Positions 42,469 through 52,539 of a stretch of DNA of 64,000 nucleotides are shown here, piece after piece (the first letter of the stretch is position 1; every line of letters begins with the position of its first letter). Location of the stretch: assembly GCF_000682735.1 (NCBI RefSeq), contig NZ_AWFD01000036.1, positions 62,001 to 126,000 of the forward strand, given 5' to 3'. The position numbers were made by a program, and so were the translations under genes. This DNA comes from Hyphomonas sp. CY54-11-8 (GTDB lineage Bacteria > Pseudomonadota > Alphaproteobacteria > Caulobacterales > Hyphomonadaceae). Below the pieces are notes generated by a model that worked only from the letters and a program-made list of their open reading frames with translations, did no database searches and was not told where the DNA came from.

Positions 42469-43245
42469 TCAGAATCTGTAGCGGACGCCGACTTCGATCA
42501 GGTTCGATTTGTTTTCGACTTCGAGGTTCGCCGGGAACAGGTCGACCTTGTATTTCCCGTCCTCAACTGAGCGGTAAGTGTACTGACCGAATACATCCCA
42601 GCGCGCATCGAAGCTGTAGGTTACGCCTGCCATGACCTGGTAGGCAAATCCGTTGTCGTCATCGTCCACGATGCCCACGCCCGACGGGTTGAAGGTCACA
42701 TCCGTCTTCGCATAACCGATGCCTGCGCCGACATAAGGGGTCAGGCCGGATTCATTGGCGAAATCGTAATAGCCATTGAGGAACAGGGCGGTTGTCTTGA
42801 TGTCACCGCGCCCATCGGCCACGACATCGGCAACTGTCACGCCCAGCGTATCGGCGGAGCCTGTGAGGGCGCCAGCGTCGAGGGCATCGATGGAACCGCC
42901 GCCGAGTGTCACGCTCTTGTGCGTATCGACATCGGCCTTTGACATGGCGAGCTGAACCTCTGCGCGGAATGCCGGTGAATATTGGTACCCGGCGGCGGCC
43001 GAGTACGACATGCCGTTATCAAATTCGGTTTTCCAGCCAACCGGCGTGCCGGACGCGATCGGCGTACCAGCCGGCAGCGCGCCGCCATTGCCGGTTACGA
43101 AATCGACGCTCGTCGCGCCTGAATTGTCACTGTCTGATTGCATGGCGGCACCCACCGTACCTGACACATAAAATCCCTGTGCATGGCCCGGGGCTGCCAG
43201 AAGCGCACCGATAACTGATGCTGCGGCAATAACTCCAAGTCGCAT
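42469..43245 (-). CDS. Outer-membrane beta-barrel protein, opacity/P44-like
   Basis: The product is 258 residues. The signal peptide ends at GHAQG (about residue 22). Alternating beta strands follow, ending in VGVRYRF with the C-terminal Phe needed for barrel insertion. The segments ALFLNGYYDFANESGLTPYVGAGIGYA and YSFDARWDVFGQYTYR (shown in part) match small 8-strand barrels of the opacity/OmpA-like group. Function is structural or adhesive; none can be assigned specifically. Confidence 0.82.
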   Translation of the reverse strand: MRLGVIAAASVIGALLAAPGHAQGFYVSGTVGAAMQSDSDNSGATSVDFVTGNGGALPAGTPIASGTPVGWKTEFDNGMSYSAAAGYQYSPAFRAEVQLAMSKADVDTHKSVTLGGGSIDALDAGALTGSADTLGVTVADVVADGRGDIKTTALFLNGYYDFANESGLTPYVGAGIGYAKTDVTFNPSGVGIVDDDDNGFAYQVMAGVTYSFDARWDVFGQYTYRSVEDGKYKVDLFPANLEVENKSNLIEVGVRYRF

Positions 43246-43465
43246 AACGTGGTCCCTTTTTTTGATGGCCGGCCTGCCTGACCGGTAATGAATCTACGGG
43301 CTTCCTGGCAACGCAGATGAACCGATAACAAGAACGTGATCAACGGGCATAGGCCCAGCCCAATCCGCAGACATGTCAGCGAAATTTTCGTCTTTTTTCA
43401 AGGCATATATGATGTATACAGAGCGCCCAAACCCCGGTACCAGCACCCGTGCCAGTCTTCCCGGC

Positions 43466-43910
43466 ATGACGGATCTCACCGATTTCTTATCTCTTACCTG
43501 GCAAACGATCGGCCTCGCCATCGCGATGGCCGGTTTCAGGGCCGGGTTGCGCGATGTGCCGGACACGATCTCGAAGACGATGAAGCGGCGGTGTCTGGCT
43601 GAGCTGAAGCGGATCGGTATTGTGCTCCGCCGCCTGATCTTCCTGATGGCGTTGCAGGTGAAGCTCGCGCCGGAGAAACCACGCCCCGGCTAAGACTATT
43701 TCAAGAATACCGAAGGCGAGACGAAGTCGAAATACACCTTCTCTCTCTCTCGTGCCCACTCAGGCGGGCGAAACGCCGGGCTTTCTGCACGGGCCGATCA
43801 TCGTGCCAACGCGCGGGCCCGTACTCGCCGCGCCGCTGATCGAAGCGCTGGCCGGCCCCCGACACGAGCTGACCCTGTCCTCAACCAGGAAATTTGCCGA
43901 AGCGCCTTAG
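43466..43910 (+). pseudogene. Broken gene of unknown function: stop plus CT-repeat frameshift
   Basis: An ATG at 43466 opens a basic protein with a hydrophobic N-terminal helix (SLTWQTIGLAIAMAG) that stops at TAA 43691-43693. The same frame resumes as DYFKNTEGETKSKYTFSLS. At a CT repeat (43741-43751) protein-like reading switches frame to VPTQAGETPGFLHGPIIVPT and ends at TAG 43910. Both breaks are visible on the DNA. The family is not recognised; the original could have been longer. An upstream ATG at 43373 gives 31 unlikely residues. Confidence 0.55.
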
Positions 43911-43993
43911 GCGTTTCCGGGCAAGCGTGCTGCCCGGACGCCAAGCCATCCCTTCTCGGAGAAATCGATCCACCGGATCGATTTCTGATCTCT

Positions 43994-45104
43994 CTAAGCC
44001 TCGTCCTCATCCTTCGCCACAGAAGCAGCGAGTGAGGCGGACAGAAAGCGGTCGATGTCGCCGTCCAGCACGCCTTGCGTGTCGGAGGTTTCCACCTCAG
44101 TCCGGAGATCCTTCACCATCTGATATGGCTGCAGGACATAGGAGCGGATCTGGTGGCCAAAGCCGATATCGGTCTTGCCGGCATAGCTCGCATCGGCGAC
44201 TTCGCGGCGTTTCTGCAGTTCGAGCTCATAGAGGCGGGAGCGCAGCATCTGCCACGCCTGGTCACGGTTGCGGTGCTGCGACCGGTCGTTCTGGCACTGG
44301 ACCACGATGCCGGTCGGCTCGTGCGTCAGGCGGACGGCAGAGTCGGTCCGGTTGACGTGCTGGCCGCCCGCGCCAGAGGCCCGATAAGTGTCGGTGCGCA
44401 CATCGGACGGGTCGATCTCGATCTCGATATTGTCGTCAATCACCGGCGTGACCGTGACCGAGGCAAACGAGGTGTGCCGGCGCGCGGAGCTGTCGAACGG
44501 CGAAATGCGGACGAGGCGGTGAACGCCCTGCTCCGACTTCAGCCAGCCATAGGCGCTGTCACCCTTGATCTGCAGCGTGGCGGATTTGATGCCCGCCTCT
44601 TCGCCTTCGCGCTCGTCCATCTCCTCAACCTTCATGCCGTGCTTCTCGGCCCAGCGCACATACATGCGCCGCAGGATCGAGGCCCAGTCCTGGCTCTCCG
44701 TCCCGCCTTCACCGGCATTGATCTGGATATAGGCATCATTGCCGTCGGCCTCGCCGGAAAGAAGCGCGGCCAATTCCGCCTTCTCGGCCCGGTCAGCGGC
44801 GCGTTTCAGGGAAGCTTCAAGGTCGGCAACCATGTCGTCGTCGCCTTCGGCGAGCTCCAGCAGCTCACCGGCGTCTTCGGCTTCTTTTTCGAGGGCCTGA
44901 ACGGTTTCAATCCCTTCGGCCAGTTTCTGGCGCTCTCGCATCATGGCCTGCGCGGCCTGCGGATCGTCCCAGAAGTCCGGCTTTTCGGAGAGGGCAGTCA
45001 GTTCATCGAGGCGTTTTGTGGCTGTATCCCAGTCAAAGACGCCTCCGTAGCAGAGCGGCCGAGGAGCGGATCTGGTCAATCAGGGACTTGATTTCTGCGG
45101 ACAT
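43994..45104 (-). CDS. prfB: Peptide chain release factor 2 with programmed +1 frameshift
   Basis: RF2 ends translation at UGA and UAA. The true ATG is at 45104. Frame 0 encodes 23 codons ([20 protein letters not shown]...) to CTT TGA C at 45038-45032. A +1 slip on CUU skips one U and continues [13 protein letters not shown] to 43994, giving 369 residues. An internal Shine-Dalgarno-like GGAGG lies three bases before CTT, as in the classic autoregulatory site. Domain 2/4 has [10 protein letters not shown] and the stop-recognition region; the catalytic GGQ is in [13 protein letters not shown]. An annotation starting near 45079 would be a frameshift artefact. It lies downstream of the PBP1A gene, the usual alphaproteobacterial pair. 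Confidence 0.95.
45032..45051 (-). promoter_or_regulatory. prfB recoding site (GGAGG, CTT TGA C)
   Basis: The minus strand carries GGAGG, CGT, then CTT-TGA-C. Low RF2 leaves the in-frame UGA unread, ribosomes slip +1, and full RF2 is made. This self-regulation is established for bacterial prfB. Confidence 0.92.
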
Positions 45105-45184
45105 GTGTTCGGCCTTTCGAAAGAATAAAATCTGCGAGGCGGGCCTATAGCGCAGCCGCCCCGCAGGGTCAAAATGCGTCAAGG

Positions 45185-47845
45185 TCAGTAAGTGCCGTCG
45201 AGATCCCCGCTGACAACCTGCTCCTGAGGTTGCATCGGATCATCTTCCGGCACGACACCGGCATCGCGTTCAGGGTCGAAACCGGACACGCTGCCCGAGC
45301 TGCTGCCTGTGCCGCAGCTACCGGAAATCGACAGGCAATCATCACTGCCATTGAAGGCCGAAAGCCCCGGCTCCGTACCCGGACGGAAGGCTTCATCAAT
45401 GATGACACTTGTGTCCGGCCCTGGCAGCTCACCGGTGCGGGCATCGATCTTCACCAGGCGCACGCCGGGCGGAATGCGGAACGGAATAGCGGCCTGGTCA
45501 GCCAGCGCCTTCTCCATGAACTCGGTGAAGATCGGCGCAGCGACAGACCCGCCGGCCTCGCCTTCCCCAAGCGTGCGGTTGTCATCGAAGCCAACCCGCA
45601 CACCGACAACAAGGTCAGGCGAGAAGCCCATGAAGATGGCATCGCGATAATCATCGGTGGTCCCGGTCTTGCCGGCCAGCGGCTTACCGACACGAAGGGC
45701 CCGGCGGCCGGTGCCGCGCTCGACGACACCTTCCAGCATGTGCGTGATCTGGTAAGCGACAATCGGGTCGAGCACCTGCTCGCCGACCTCGGCCAGTTGC
45801 GGCGGCTCCTGGCCGTCCCACTCTTCAGACTGGCAGCCTTCACAAGCCCGTTCGTCATGACGGAACAGCGTACGGCCGTGACGGTCCTGAACCCGGTCCA
45901 GCAGGGTCGGCGTGATCTTCTTGCCGCCATTGACGAACCCGGCATAACCGCGCGCCATGTCGATGAGATAAGCATCGCCCGCGCCGAGAGACATGGCCGC
46001 ATATGGCGGCAGCTCGTCATAAACGCCCATCCGGACGGCCAGATCGCTGACGGCTTCCATGCCGATATCCTGCGCCACACGCGCGGTCACCTGGTTCAGC
46101 GATTTCTCAAGCGCGATACGCAGCGTGACCATCCCGTAGGACCGGCCTTCAGTATAGTTGGACGGGCGCCAGTAATCGCCGGTCGACACATCAAAGGAAA
46201 CAAAGGGCGCATCCAGCATCCGCGTTGCCGGCGTGTAGCCTTTTTCGAGCGCGGCGGCGTAGACGAACGCCTTGAAGCTCGAACCCGGCTGGCGCTTGGA
46301 CTGGGTGACGCGATTGTAGCTGGATTTGAAGAAGGAATAACCGCCCTGCATGGCCAGGATCCGGCCGGTGTGCGGGTCGAGTGCGATCAGTGCACCATCG
46401 ACTTCCGGCACCTGGCGCAGCGTGGCATTGCCAACCGGCACCAGCATCGGCTCAATCTCGCCCTCGTCGATCTCATTGCCTTCCGGATCGTACTCCGCTT
46501 CCTCGGATCGCGGCGCCAATGTTTCGTCGGCATTCAGGACCTGCCGCTTCAGCTCTGCGAGCACGACCTGCCCGACCTGAAGCCCGGCCTTGCCGCCCTG
46601 TGGCTTGTACGTGTTGGCCCATTCAACCTCTTCGGTCGGCAGCTTGATGGTCGCGCCATCGGTGAGGAGAAGTGTTGCACCAGACCGGGAGACCTTCTGC
46701 ACCATGGCCGCTTCCCAGGTGCCATAGCCGCCCGGCAATTTCACTTCCTTCAGCGCCTCCTGCGCGCCGTCGCCGGGATCGATTGTGGTCACCGGACCGC
46801 GCCAGCCATGGCGGCGGTCATAGGCGATCAGGCCATTGCGCAGCGCCTGCTGCGCGGCGAGCTGCAGATGCGTATCGATCGTGGACCGGATCGAAAGGCC
46901 GCCCTGCTCCAGCGTTTCCTCACCATAGGACTTGATCAGGTCGCGGCGGAGTTCCTGGACGAAATACGTCGCGGCCACATATTCCGGCCCCTTCAGGCGG
47001 CGCGTTGTGGTGAGCGGCTTCGCCTTCGCCTCATCGGCTTCTTCCTGGGTGATGTACCCATCTTCGACCATACGTCCGAGCACATAGTTCCGGCGGGCCA
47101 GAAGGCGTTTCGGGTTTGTATACGGATTGACTGCCGATGGCGCCTTGGCCAGCGATGCCAGCACGGCCGCTTCGGACAGGTCCAGCTCTGGCAGGGATTT
47201 GTTGAAATAGTTCAGCGCCGCCGAACCGACACCATAGGACCGCCCGCCGAGATAGATTTCGTTGAGGTACAGTTCGAGGATCTGTCCCTTGGTGAATTCC
47301 TTTTCCATGCGCTGGGCGACAATAGCTTCCTTTGCCTTGCGCTTCAGGTTCTGGTCCCGGGTCAGCAGCATGTTCTTGGCCACCTGCTGGGTGATCGTCG
47401 ACCCGCCCTGCAGGCCGCCCTTGCCGGTGATCTTGTTCTTCACCGAATTGATGCCGGCCCGAAGGATGCCGACATAATCCAGGCCATTGTGATGGAAATA
47501 GTTCTTGTCTTCGGCCGCCACGAACGCTTCGACAACGTGGGTGGGGATCGACTCGTAGGGCACGAAAACGCGGTGCTGATCGGCAAATTCCGCAATCAGT
47601 GTCCCATCCCCAGCGTGGACCCGGGAGGTGATCGGCGGCTCGTATTGTTTCAATTTGGCAATCGATGGCACAGTGCGGCCAAGCGCAGCGAAGTACAGCC
47701 AGAGCGCGATGATGCCGATAATGGCCAGAACGAAGCCGAGCACGAACAGCCGCCGCATCCAGATCCACATCCAGCGTGGTCCAGGCAGGTAAAACCCATT
47801 GATTCCGAAGCGATTTTCGACGCTTTCGTATCTGCCGTCAGTCAT
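45185..47845 (-). CDS. mrcA: Penicillin-binding protein 1A (bifunctional)
   Basis: The product makes and crosslinks peptidoglycan. The 886-residue protein has a short cytosolic tail and membrane helix (about 29-54), then a GT51 glycosyltransferase with the Glu motif VAAEDKNYFHH and QGGSTITQQVAKN. An OB-like insertion follows, then a transpeptidase with SSFK (in QPGSSFKAFVY), SLN (in EKSLNQVTARV) and KTG (in LAGKTGTTDDYRDA). The acidic Ser/Gly-rich tail is usual in this group. The stop is about 80 bases before the prfB start. Confidence 0.95.
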   Translation of the reverse strand: MTDGRYESVENRFGINGFYLPGPRWMWIWMRRLFVLGFVLAIIGIIALWLYFAALGRTVPSIAKLKQYEPPITSRVHAGDGTLIAEFADQHRVFVPYESIPTHVVEAFVAAEDKNYFHHNGLDYVGILRAGINSVKNKITGKGGLQGGSTITQQVAKNMLLTRDQNLKRKAKEAIVAQRMEKEFTKGQILELYLNEIYLGGRSYGVGSAALNYFNKSLPELDLSEAAVLASLAKAPSAVNPYTNPKRLLARRNYVLGRMVEDGYITQEEADEAKAKPLTTTRRLKGPEYVAATYFVQELRRDLIKSYGEETLEQGGLSIRSTIDTHLQLAAQQALRNGLIAYDRRHGWRGPVTTIDPGDGAQEALKEVKLPGGYGTWEAAMVQKVSRSGATLLLTDGATIKLPTEEVEWANTYKPQGGKAGLQVGQVVLAELKRQVLNADETLAPRSEEAEYDPEGNEIDEGEIEPMLVPVGNATLRQVPEVDGALIALDPHTGRILAMQGGYSFFKSSYNRVTQSKRQPGSSFKAFVYAAALEKGYTPATRMLDAPFVSFDVSTGDYWRPSNYTEGRSYGMVTLRIALEKSLNQVTARVAQDIGMEAVSDLAVRMGVYDELPPYAAMSLGAGDAYLIDMARGYAGFVNGGKKITPTLLDRVQDRHGRTLFRHDERACEGCQSEEWDGQEPPQLAEVGEQVLDPIVAYQITHMLEGVVERGTGRRALRVGKPLAGKTGTTDDYRDAIFMGFSPDLVVGVRVGFDDNRTLGEGEAGGSVAAPIFTEFMEKALADQAAIPFRIPPGVRLVKIDARTGELPGPDTSVIIDEAFRPGTEPGLSAFNGSDDCLSISGSCGTGSSSGSVSGFDPERDAGVVPEDDPMQPQEQVVSGDLDGTY

Positions 47846-47932
47846 GAATACTTTCCCTGCCGTCTGCAGACGGAATCGCAGCCTTTTCAGGCGATAGTAA
47901 GGCGCGCCGCAGGCGCGTTAAAGAGGCGGGTG

Positions 47933-49870
47933 TCAGATGTCCTGCCGGTCGACTTCGCCGTCTGTCAGCGACACATCCGGAAGCGCCTTGCGTTCCGGCT
48001 CCGGCTCACTGAGCCCATTCTCCAGCCGGTCTATCAAGGCGGCCTTCTCAGCGGCAGGCGGGCGATTGTCCAGCGCCGTCTGCCAGGCCTCTGCCGCCGC
48101 TTCCTTGTTATCCAGGTACCAGTAGATGTCGCCGAGATGGGATTCGATCTCCCAATGCTGGTGCGGCTCGAGCTCCTTGCGGGCGAGTTCGATCAGGCGC
48201 TTGGCCTCGCTGAGATGGCCGAGCTTGAAGTAGGCCCAACCGAGCGAGTCCGCGATATAGGGGTCGCGCTCTGCCATGGCGCGGGCGCGGCTGAGCACCT
48301 TGAAGCCTTCTTCCAGCTTGTCCGTCCGCTCGATCAGGAAATAGCCGAGCGTGTTCAGCATGTACGGATCGTTCGGGCGGGACAGGCGCTCGGTCCGGAG
48401 GATAGCGAGTGCCTCCTTGATCTGGCCGTTCCGGCCAAGCGCATCGGCCAGCACAACGCGGCGATCGTGCGTATCGTCGAGGTCACGGGCCTGTTCGGCA
48501 TGTTCGACAGCCTGCTGGGAGTCGCCGAACTGATTGAAGATGTCCGTCGCCAGACCGTGCGCTGCCGCCTTCTCCGCCGGATTGTCCGACATGGCGATCA
48601 CTTGCTCGATCAGTTTCCGCGACGCTTTCTCGTCATTCATGCGCGAGTGCAGCTGGAGCGCGCCATAGAGCGTCGGGAGCTTGTCATCGTCATCCGTGAG
48701 GCTGAGCGCCCGGTCGATTGCTGCGCGGGCGGCATCCTCCTGCCCTGACATGAGCTTCGCCTGCGCCGCCGCAATCTGAAGGGATGCGGTCGCCTCTGGC
48801 GCTGTGTTGGCCACATGAGCCACGCCATCATAGAGGGCGCTGGCATACATCTCGTCGATGATGCCGGAGCGCAGGTCTTCATTTTTCGGAGAAATCAACA
48901 GCGCCACCTGATCGAAGGCAGACCGCTGGTCATCGAAGCCGTCAACCCGGCCGCCCATCATGATGCGGCGAATGATACGTTGTTCCTGAAGCGAGCGGGA
49001 GACATCGGACAGCGACTGGCTGAAGGCCTCGGCCACGGACTGAGGCTGGTTCCGCAGATTCTTGCCGGTCTCCAGACTGTCCATCGCGGCGGCGTAGCTG
49101 ATCGCCTCCTCCGGTTCGGCGTCGGCCAGCTTCTGGTACACGGCCTTTGCTTCTTCGATCCGGCCCAGCCGCTGCAGCAGCAGGGCATGGCGGGAAACCA
49201 CCGTGCGGATGTGGCTATAGAGGAGCCCCTTGGGGTCAAACTCATGCTCGGGCGCCTCGATCTTCGACGGCGTCATCGACTCATAGACGGCAAGCGCCTG
49301 TTCCGGCCGGCCAAGGGCATCCAGCATCGCGGCCAGCGACAGGTCTCCGGTCAGGCCCGGCATGCCGCTGGCGGCGCCGCGGTGACGGTTGATCGCCTCG
49401 TCCGCCTTGCCTTCCATGGCGAGCAGCCAGGCATCGAGATAGATGTAGAAACTGGTTTCGCCGGTCTCACCGGACCGTTCGCTCGCGTCTGCCAGTGTCT
49501 GGCGGGCTTCTTCGATCCGGCCGGCCGCTGCCTCATCCAGCGCGATGAAGGCATCGAATAGCGGGCTGGCATCGCGGTCTTCCATGTCCAGTTCGCGGGT
49601 CAGCGTGATGAAGGCGGCCATGTCGCCGGCCTTCACCGCATCGGACGGAACGGCATAGGCATCCGGCCCGACCGGCTTGCCACGTTCGTCCAGAACCGAG
49701 GTCGCGCGCGCAGCGTCGGACAGGACGGCATAGGTCTCGGCGATGGCGGTATCTTCCGGCATGGTCTCGACCAATGCCGGTGCTGGAGCGGCAGCGCACG
49801 CCCCCAGCGATACGGACAGGGAAAGCGACAGGACAAGCGCACTTGCCGCGACAGAATTCTTGAGGCGCAT
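47933..49870 (-). CDS. TPR-repeat lipoprotein
   Basis: The 645-residue protein begins with a lipoprotein signal, lipobox LGAC (about residues 22-25), so it is anchored to a membrane facing the periplasm. The rest is alpha-helical tetratricopeptide repeats, clearest at 440-600 (for example AVEHAEQARDLD, EALAILRTERLSRPNDPYML, ADSLGWAYFKLG, HLGDIYWYLDNKEAA). ATG 49870 has GGAGAG seven bases upstream. Relatives assist outer-membrane or secretion complexes, but no specific partner is visible. Confidence 0.85.
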   Translation of the reverse strand: MRLKNSVAASALVLSLSLSVSLGACAAAPAPALVETMPEDTAIAETYAVLSDAARATSVLDERGKPVGPDAYAVPSDAVKAGDMAAFITLTRELDMEDRDASPLFDAFIALDEAAAGRIEEARQTLADASERSGETGETSFYIYLDAWLLAMEGKADEAINRHRGAASGMPGLTGDLSLAAMLDALGRPEQALAVYESMTPSKIEAPEHEFDPKGLLYSHIRTVVSRHALLLQRLGRIEEAKAVYQKLADAEPEEAISYAAAMDSLETGKNLRNQPQSVAEAFSQSLSDVSRSLQEQRIIRRIMMGGRVDGFDDQRSAFDQVALLISPKNEDLRSGIIDEMYASALYDGVAHVANTAPEATASLQIAAAQAKLMSGQEDAARAAIDRALSLTDDDDKLPTLYGALQLHSRMNDEKASRKLIEQVIAMSDNPAEKAAAHGLATDIFNQFGDSQQAVEHAEQARDLDDTHDRRVVLADALGRNGQIKEALAILRTERLSRPNDPYMLNTLGYFLIERTDKLEEGFKVLSRARAMAERDPYIADSLGWAYFKLGHLSEAKRLIELARKELEPHQHWEIESHLGDIYWYLDNKEAAAEAWQTALDNRPPAAEKAALIDRLENGLSEPEPERKALPDVSLTDGEVDRQDI

Positions 49871-49986
49871 GGGCTCTCCGGTCTCCAGCCTAGCTGATAC
49901 ATCAAGTGAAGCAGCCCCGTACGGCAAGAGCAAGGCAGCCACATGTTGAACAAGGCAGGTTTGCTGCCTTGTTCATAAACAGGGGC

Positions 49987-50670
49987 TTAATCTGCCAGGT
50001 TTGCGACATCGGTGCCCGGCACGAACAGGACAGCGCAGGCACTTGTGGCCAGCAGCGCCCCGGCAAGTTGCGCAATCAGGAAGCCCGGCACGTCAGTTGG
50101 GCGGACGCCGGCAAACGTGTCTGACAGGGATCGCGCGATCGTGATCGCCGGATTGGCGAAACTCGTGGACGCTGTCCACCAGTACCCGGCCGCGATCACC
50201 AGCGCGACCGCCGCCGGAACCGCTTTTGGCGCGTATCGGATCGCACCGAAAATGGCGAAGACAAGCGCGAAAGTCGCCACGCCTTCCGACAACATTTTGG
50301 CCGGTCCGGACCGGTCGGTCATCGCGACCTGGATCAGCGGCAGCTCGAACATGACATGTGCCAGCAGGCCGCCCGCGACGCAGCCACCCACCTGAACCAC
50401 AACATAAACCAGCGCCATCGACGCAGAAATCTCCCGGCGGGCAGCAAAGGCCAGCGTCACGGCCGGATTGAAATGCGCGCCGGAAACCGGGCCGAGCGTG
50501 GCAACAAGCACCCACAGGATCGCTGCCGTCGCTGCCGTGTTGCCAAGCAGGGCGACGCCATCATTCCCGGCGCTGACCCCAAGGGCGAGAATACCGGAAC
50601 CGATGACCACGCCTGCCAGCAAGGCCGACCCCAGAAACTCCGCCAGCAATCGTCTGGTCACATCCATCAT
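49987..50670 (-). CDS. Aquaporin-family (MIP) channel
   Basis: The product is 227 residues with six membrane helices and two half-helix pore loops, HFNPAVT and ANPAITIARSLSDTF. Both NPA triads are intact. The second lacks the usual NPAR arginine right after the motif; the next Arg comes five residues later, as in AqpN/AqpS-type channels of uncertain selectivity. It could pass water, glycerol or metalloid acids. Flanking genes do not decide. Confidence 0.88.
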   Translation of the reverse strand: MMDVTRRLLAEFLGSALLAGVVIGSGILALGVSAGNDGVALLGNTAATAAILWVLVATLGPVSGAHFNPAVTLAFAARREISASMALVYVVVQVGGCVAGGLLAHVMFELPLIQVAMTDRSGPAKMLSEGVATFALVFAIFGAIRYAPKAVPAAVALVIAAGYWWTASTSFANPAITIARSLSDTFAGVRPTDVPGFLIAQLAGALLATSACAVLFVPGTDVANLAD

Positions 50671-50707
50671 CGCCCCCTGCCATCCTCAATCCGGAGTGCA
50701 AAAGCGG

Positions 50708-50740
50708 AACAGCCCGCTCCTGGTCAGGAACGGGCTGCAA
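50708..50740 (-). terminator. Hairpin between aquaporin and ETF-QO genes
   Basis: An inverted repeat (CAGCCCG arms near 50710 and 50737 with inner CCTG/CAGG) lies about 25 bases downstream of the ETF-QO stop on the minus strand, followed by CCGCTTTTGC. T-tract is short. Confidence 0.4.
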
Positions 50741-50763
50741 CACGATCGTAGGTAACGGTCCAA

Positions 50764-52446
50764 TCACATGTTCGGGTATGCGGGGCCGCCGCCGCCCTCC
50801 GGAACCGTCCAGTTTATGTTCTGGTTCGGATCCTTGATATCGCAGGTCTTGCAGTGGATGCAGTTCTGCGAGTTGATCTGGAACTTCAGCTCGCCACCTT
50901 CCTCGATCCACTCATACACGCCGGCCGGGCAGTAACGGGCGGACGGGCCTGCAAAGACATCGTGCTCAGACGATTTCTGCAGGGCCATGTCGGCGACCTT
51001 CAAGTGCACCGGCTGGTCTTCCTCATGATAGGTGTTGGTGAAGGAGACGTTGGTCAGCTTGTCGAAGCTGATCACGCCATCCGGCTTCGGATACTCGATC
51101 GGCTTGAAGTTCTTGGCCGGCTTCAGCGATTTTGCATCGGACTTGCCGTGCTTCAGCGTACCGAAGAAGGAGAAGCCGCCCAGCAGGCTGGAGATCCACA
51201 TTTCGATGCCGCCCATCGGGATGCCGATGGCGGTGCCGAGTTTCGACCAGAGCGGCTTCACGTTCCGGACAACCTTCAGCTCCTTGTAGACCGAAGACTG
51301 GGTGTAGGCCTCTTCATAGCTTTCCAGCACGTCGCCCTGACGACCGTCCTTGATGGCAGCGAAGGCGGCTTCAGCGCCCATCATGCCGGTCAGGATGGCG
51401 TTGTGGCTGCCCTTGATGCGCGGCACGTTGACGAAGCCGGCGCCGCAACCGATCAGCGCGCCGCCCGGGAAGGCCAGCTTCGGAACGGACTGGAAGCCAC
51501 CCTCAGTGATCGCGCGCGCGCCATAGGCTACGCGCTTGCCACCTTCGAGATGCGGCAGCACAGCCGGGTGGTGCTTGAAGCGCTGGAATTCCTGGTACGG
51601 CGAAATGTACGGATTAGCGTAGTTCAGGTGAACCACGAAACCGACCGAGATGAACGGCTCGCCATTGTCGCGGAAGTGATAGAGGAAGCTGCCGCCGCCG
51701 GTGGAGTTGTCGAGCGGCCAGCCCATCGTGTGCTGGACATAACCTTCCTGGAACTTTTCTTCCGGAACGGACCAGAGCTCTTTCAGGCCAATGCCGAATT
51801 TCTGCGGATCACGGCCTTCATCGAGATTGAACTTCGCGATCAGCTCTTTCGTCAACGAGCCGCGGGCACCTTCGGCGAACAGGACATATTTGCCCAGCAG
51901 TTCCATGCCCGGCTGGTAGTCGCCCTTGTGGCTGCCATCGGCTGCGATGCCCATGACGCCGGAGACGACGCCCTTCACGCGGCCATCTTCGCCGTAAACA
52001 ACTTCAGAGGCGGCAAAGCCCGGGAACACTTCGACGCCGAGATTCTCGGCTTCCTGGCCGAGCCAGCGGGTCACGTTCGCCAGCGAACCGGTGAAGTTGC
52101 CATGGTTCTTCATGAAGCCCGGCATCGGCAGCAGGGACATGTCCGCCACGCCTTCCGGACCCAGGAACAGGAATTTGTCAGCCGTCACTTCCGTTTTCAG
52201 CGGACGGTCGTCGCGGGTGCGCCAATCGGGGATCAGCTTGTCGAGGCCGACCGGATCCATCACGACACCCGACAGGATGTGCGCACCGATCTCGCCGCCT
52301 TTTTCCAGAACGACCACGGACAGGTCTTCGCCTGCCTCATTGGCCAGTTGTTTGAACCTGATGGCTGCTGACAGACCGGACGGGCCGCCGCCCACGATCA
52401 CCAGGTCGAACTCCATCGATTCCCGTTCCATAGCGTCATCCGCCAT
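50764..52446 (-). CDS. Electron transfer flavoprotein-ubiquinone oxidoreductase
   Basis: This inner-membrane-associated enzyme passes electrons from acyl-CoA and choline-type dehydrogenases (via ETF) to ubiquinone. The 560-residue protein has the FAD motif LVIVGGGPSGLSAAIRF. The C-terminal 4Fe-4S ligands are the cysteines in RYCPAGVY and NCIHCKTCDIKDP. Length equals the family norm. etfAB are not in the window. Confidence 0.94.
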   Translation of the reverse strand: MADDAMERESMEFDLVIVGGGPSGLSAAIRFKQLANEAGEDLSVVVLEKGGEIGAHILSGVVMDPVGLDKLIPDWRTRDDRPLKTEVTADKFLFLGPEGVADMSLLPMPGFMKNHGNFTGSLANVTRWLGQEAENLGVEVFPGFAASEVVYGEDGRVKGVVSGVMGIAADGSHKGDYQPGMELLGKYVLFAEGARGSLTKELIAKFNLDEGRDPQKFGIGLKELWSVPEEKFQEGYVQHTMGWPLDNSTGGGSFLYHFRDNGEPFISVGFVVHLNYANPYISPYQEFQRFKHHPAVLPHLEGGKRVAYGARAITEGGFQSVPKLAFPGGALIGCGAGFVNVPRIKGSHNAILTGMMGAEAAFAAIKDGRQGDVLESYEEAYTQSSVYKELKVVRNVKPLWSKLGTAIGIPMGGIEMWISSLLGGFSFFGTLKHGKSDAKSLKPAKNFKPIEYPKPDGVISFDKLTNVSFTNTYHEEDQPVHLKVADMALQKSSEHDVFAGPSARYCPAGVYEWIEEGGELKFQINSQNCIHCKTCDIKDPNQNINWTVPEGGGGPAYPNM

Positions 52447-52539
52447 TGGTTTCTCCTCGCTTCGGCCTTAGAGTTGCCGCCCATATCTGCAATTACTTAA
52501 GCACTTACAATGTCTGCCGCGAAGGTCCAGAGCTTCTGA

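Noticed and set aside
43373..43465. Upstream ATG for the broken gene
   Set aside because: The added 31 residues are not protein-like and include the intergenic region next to the divergent barrel gene.
45036..45079. RF2 starting with [13 protein letters not shown]
   Set aside because: This is the shifted-frame reading of the leader; the true ATG at 45104 and the CTT TGA C slip site explain it.
45230..48748. 1172-residue plus-strand ORF opposite PBP1A and the TPR gene
   Set aside because: Long open antisense frame due to high GC; it covers the motifs of PBP1A on the other strand and has no domain of its own.
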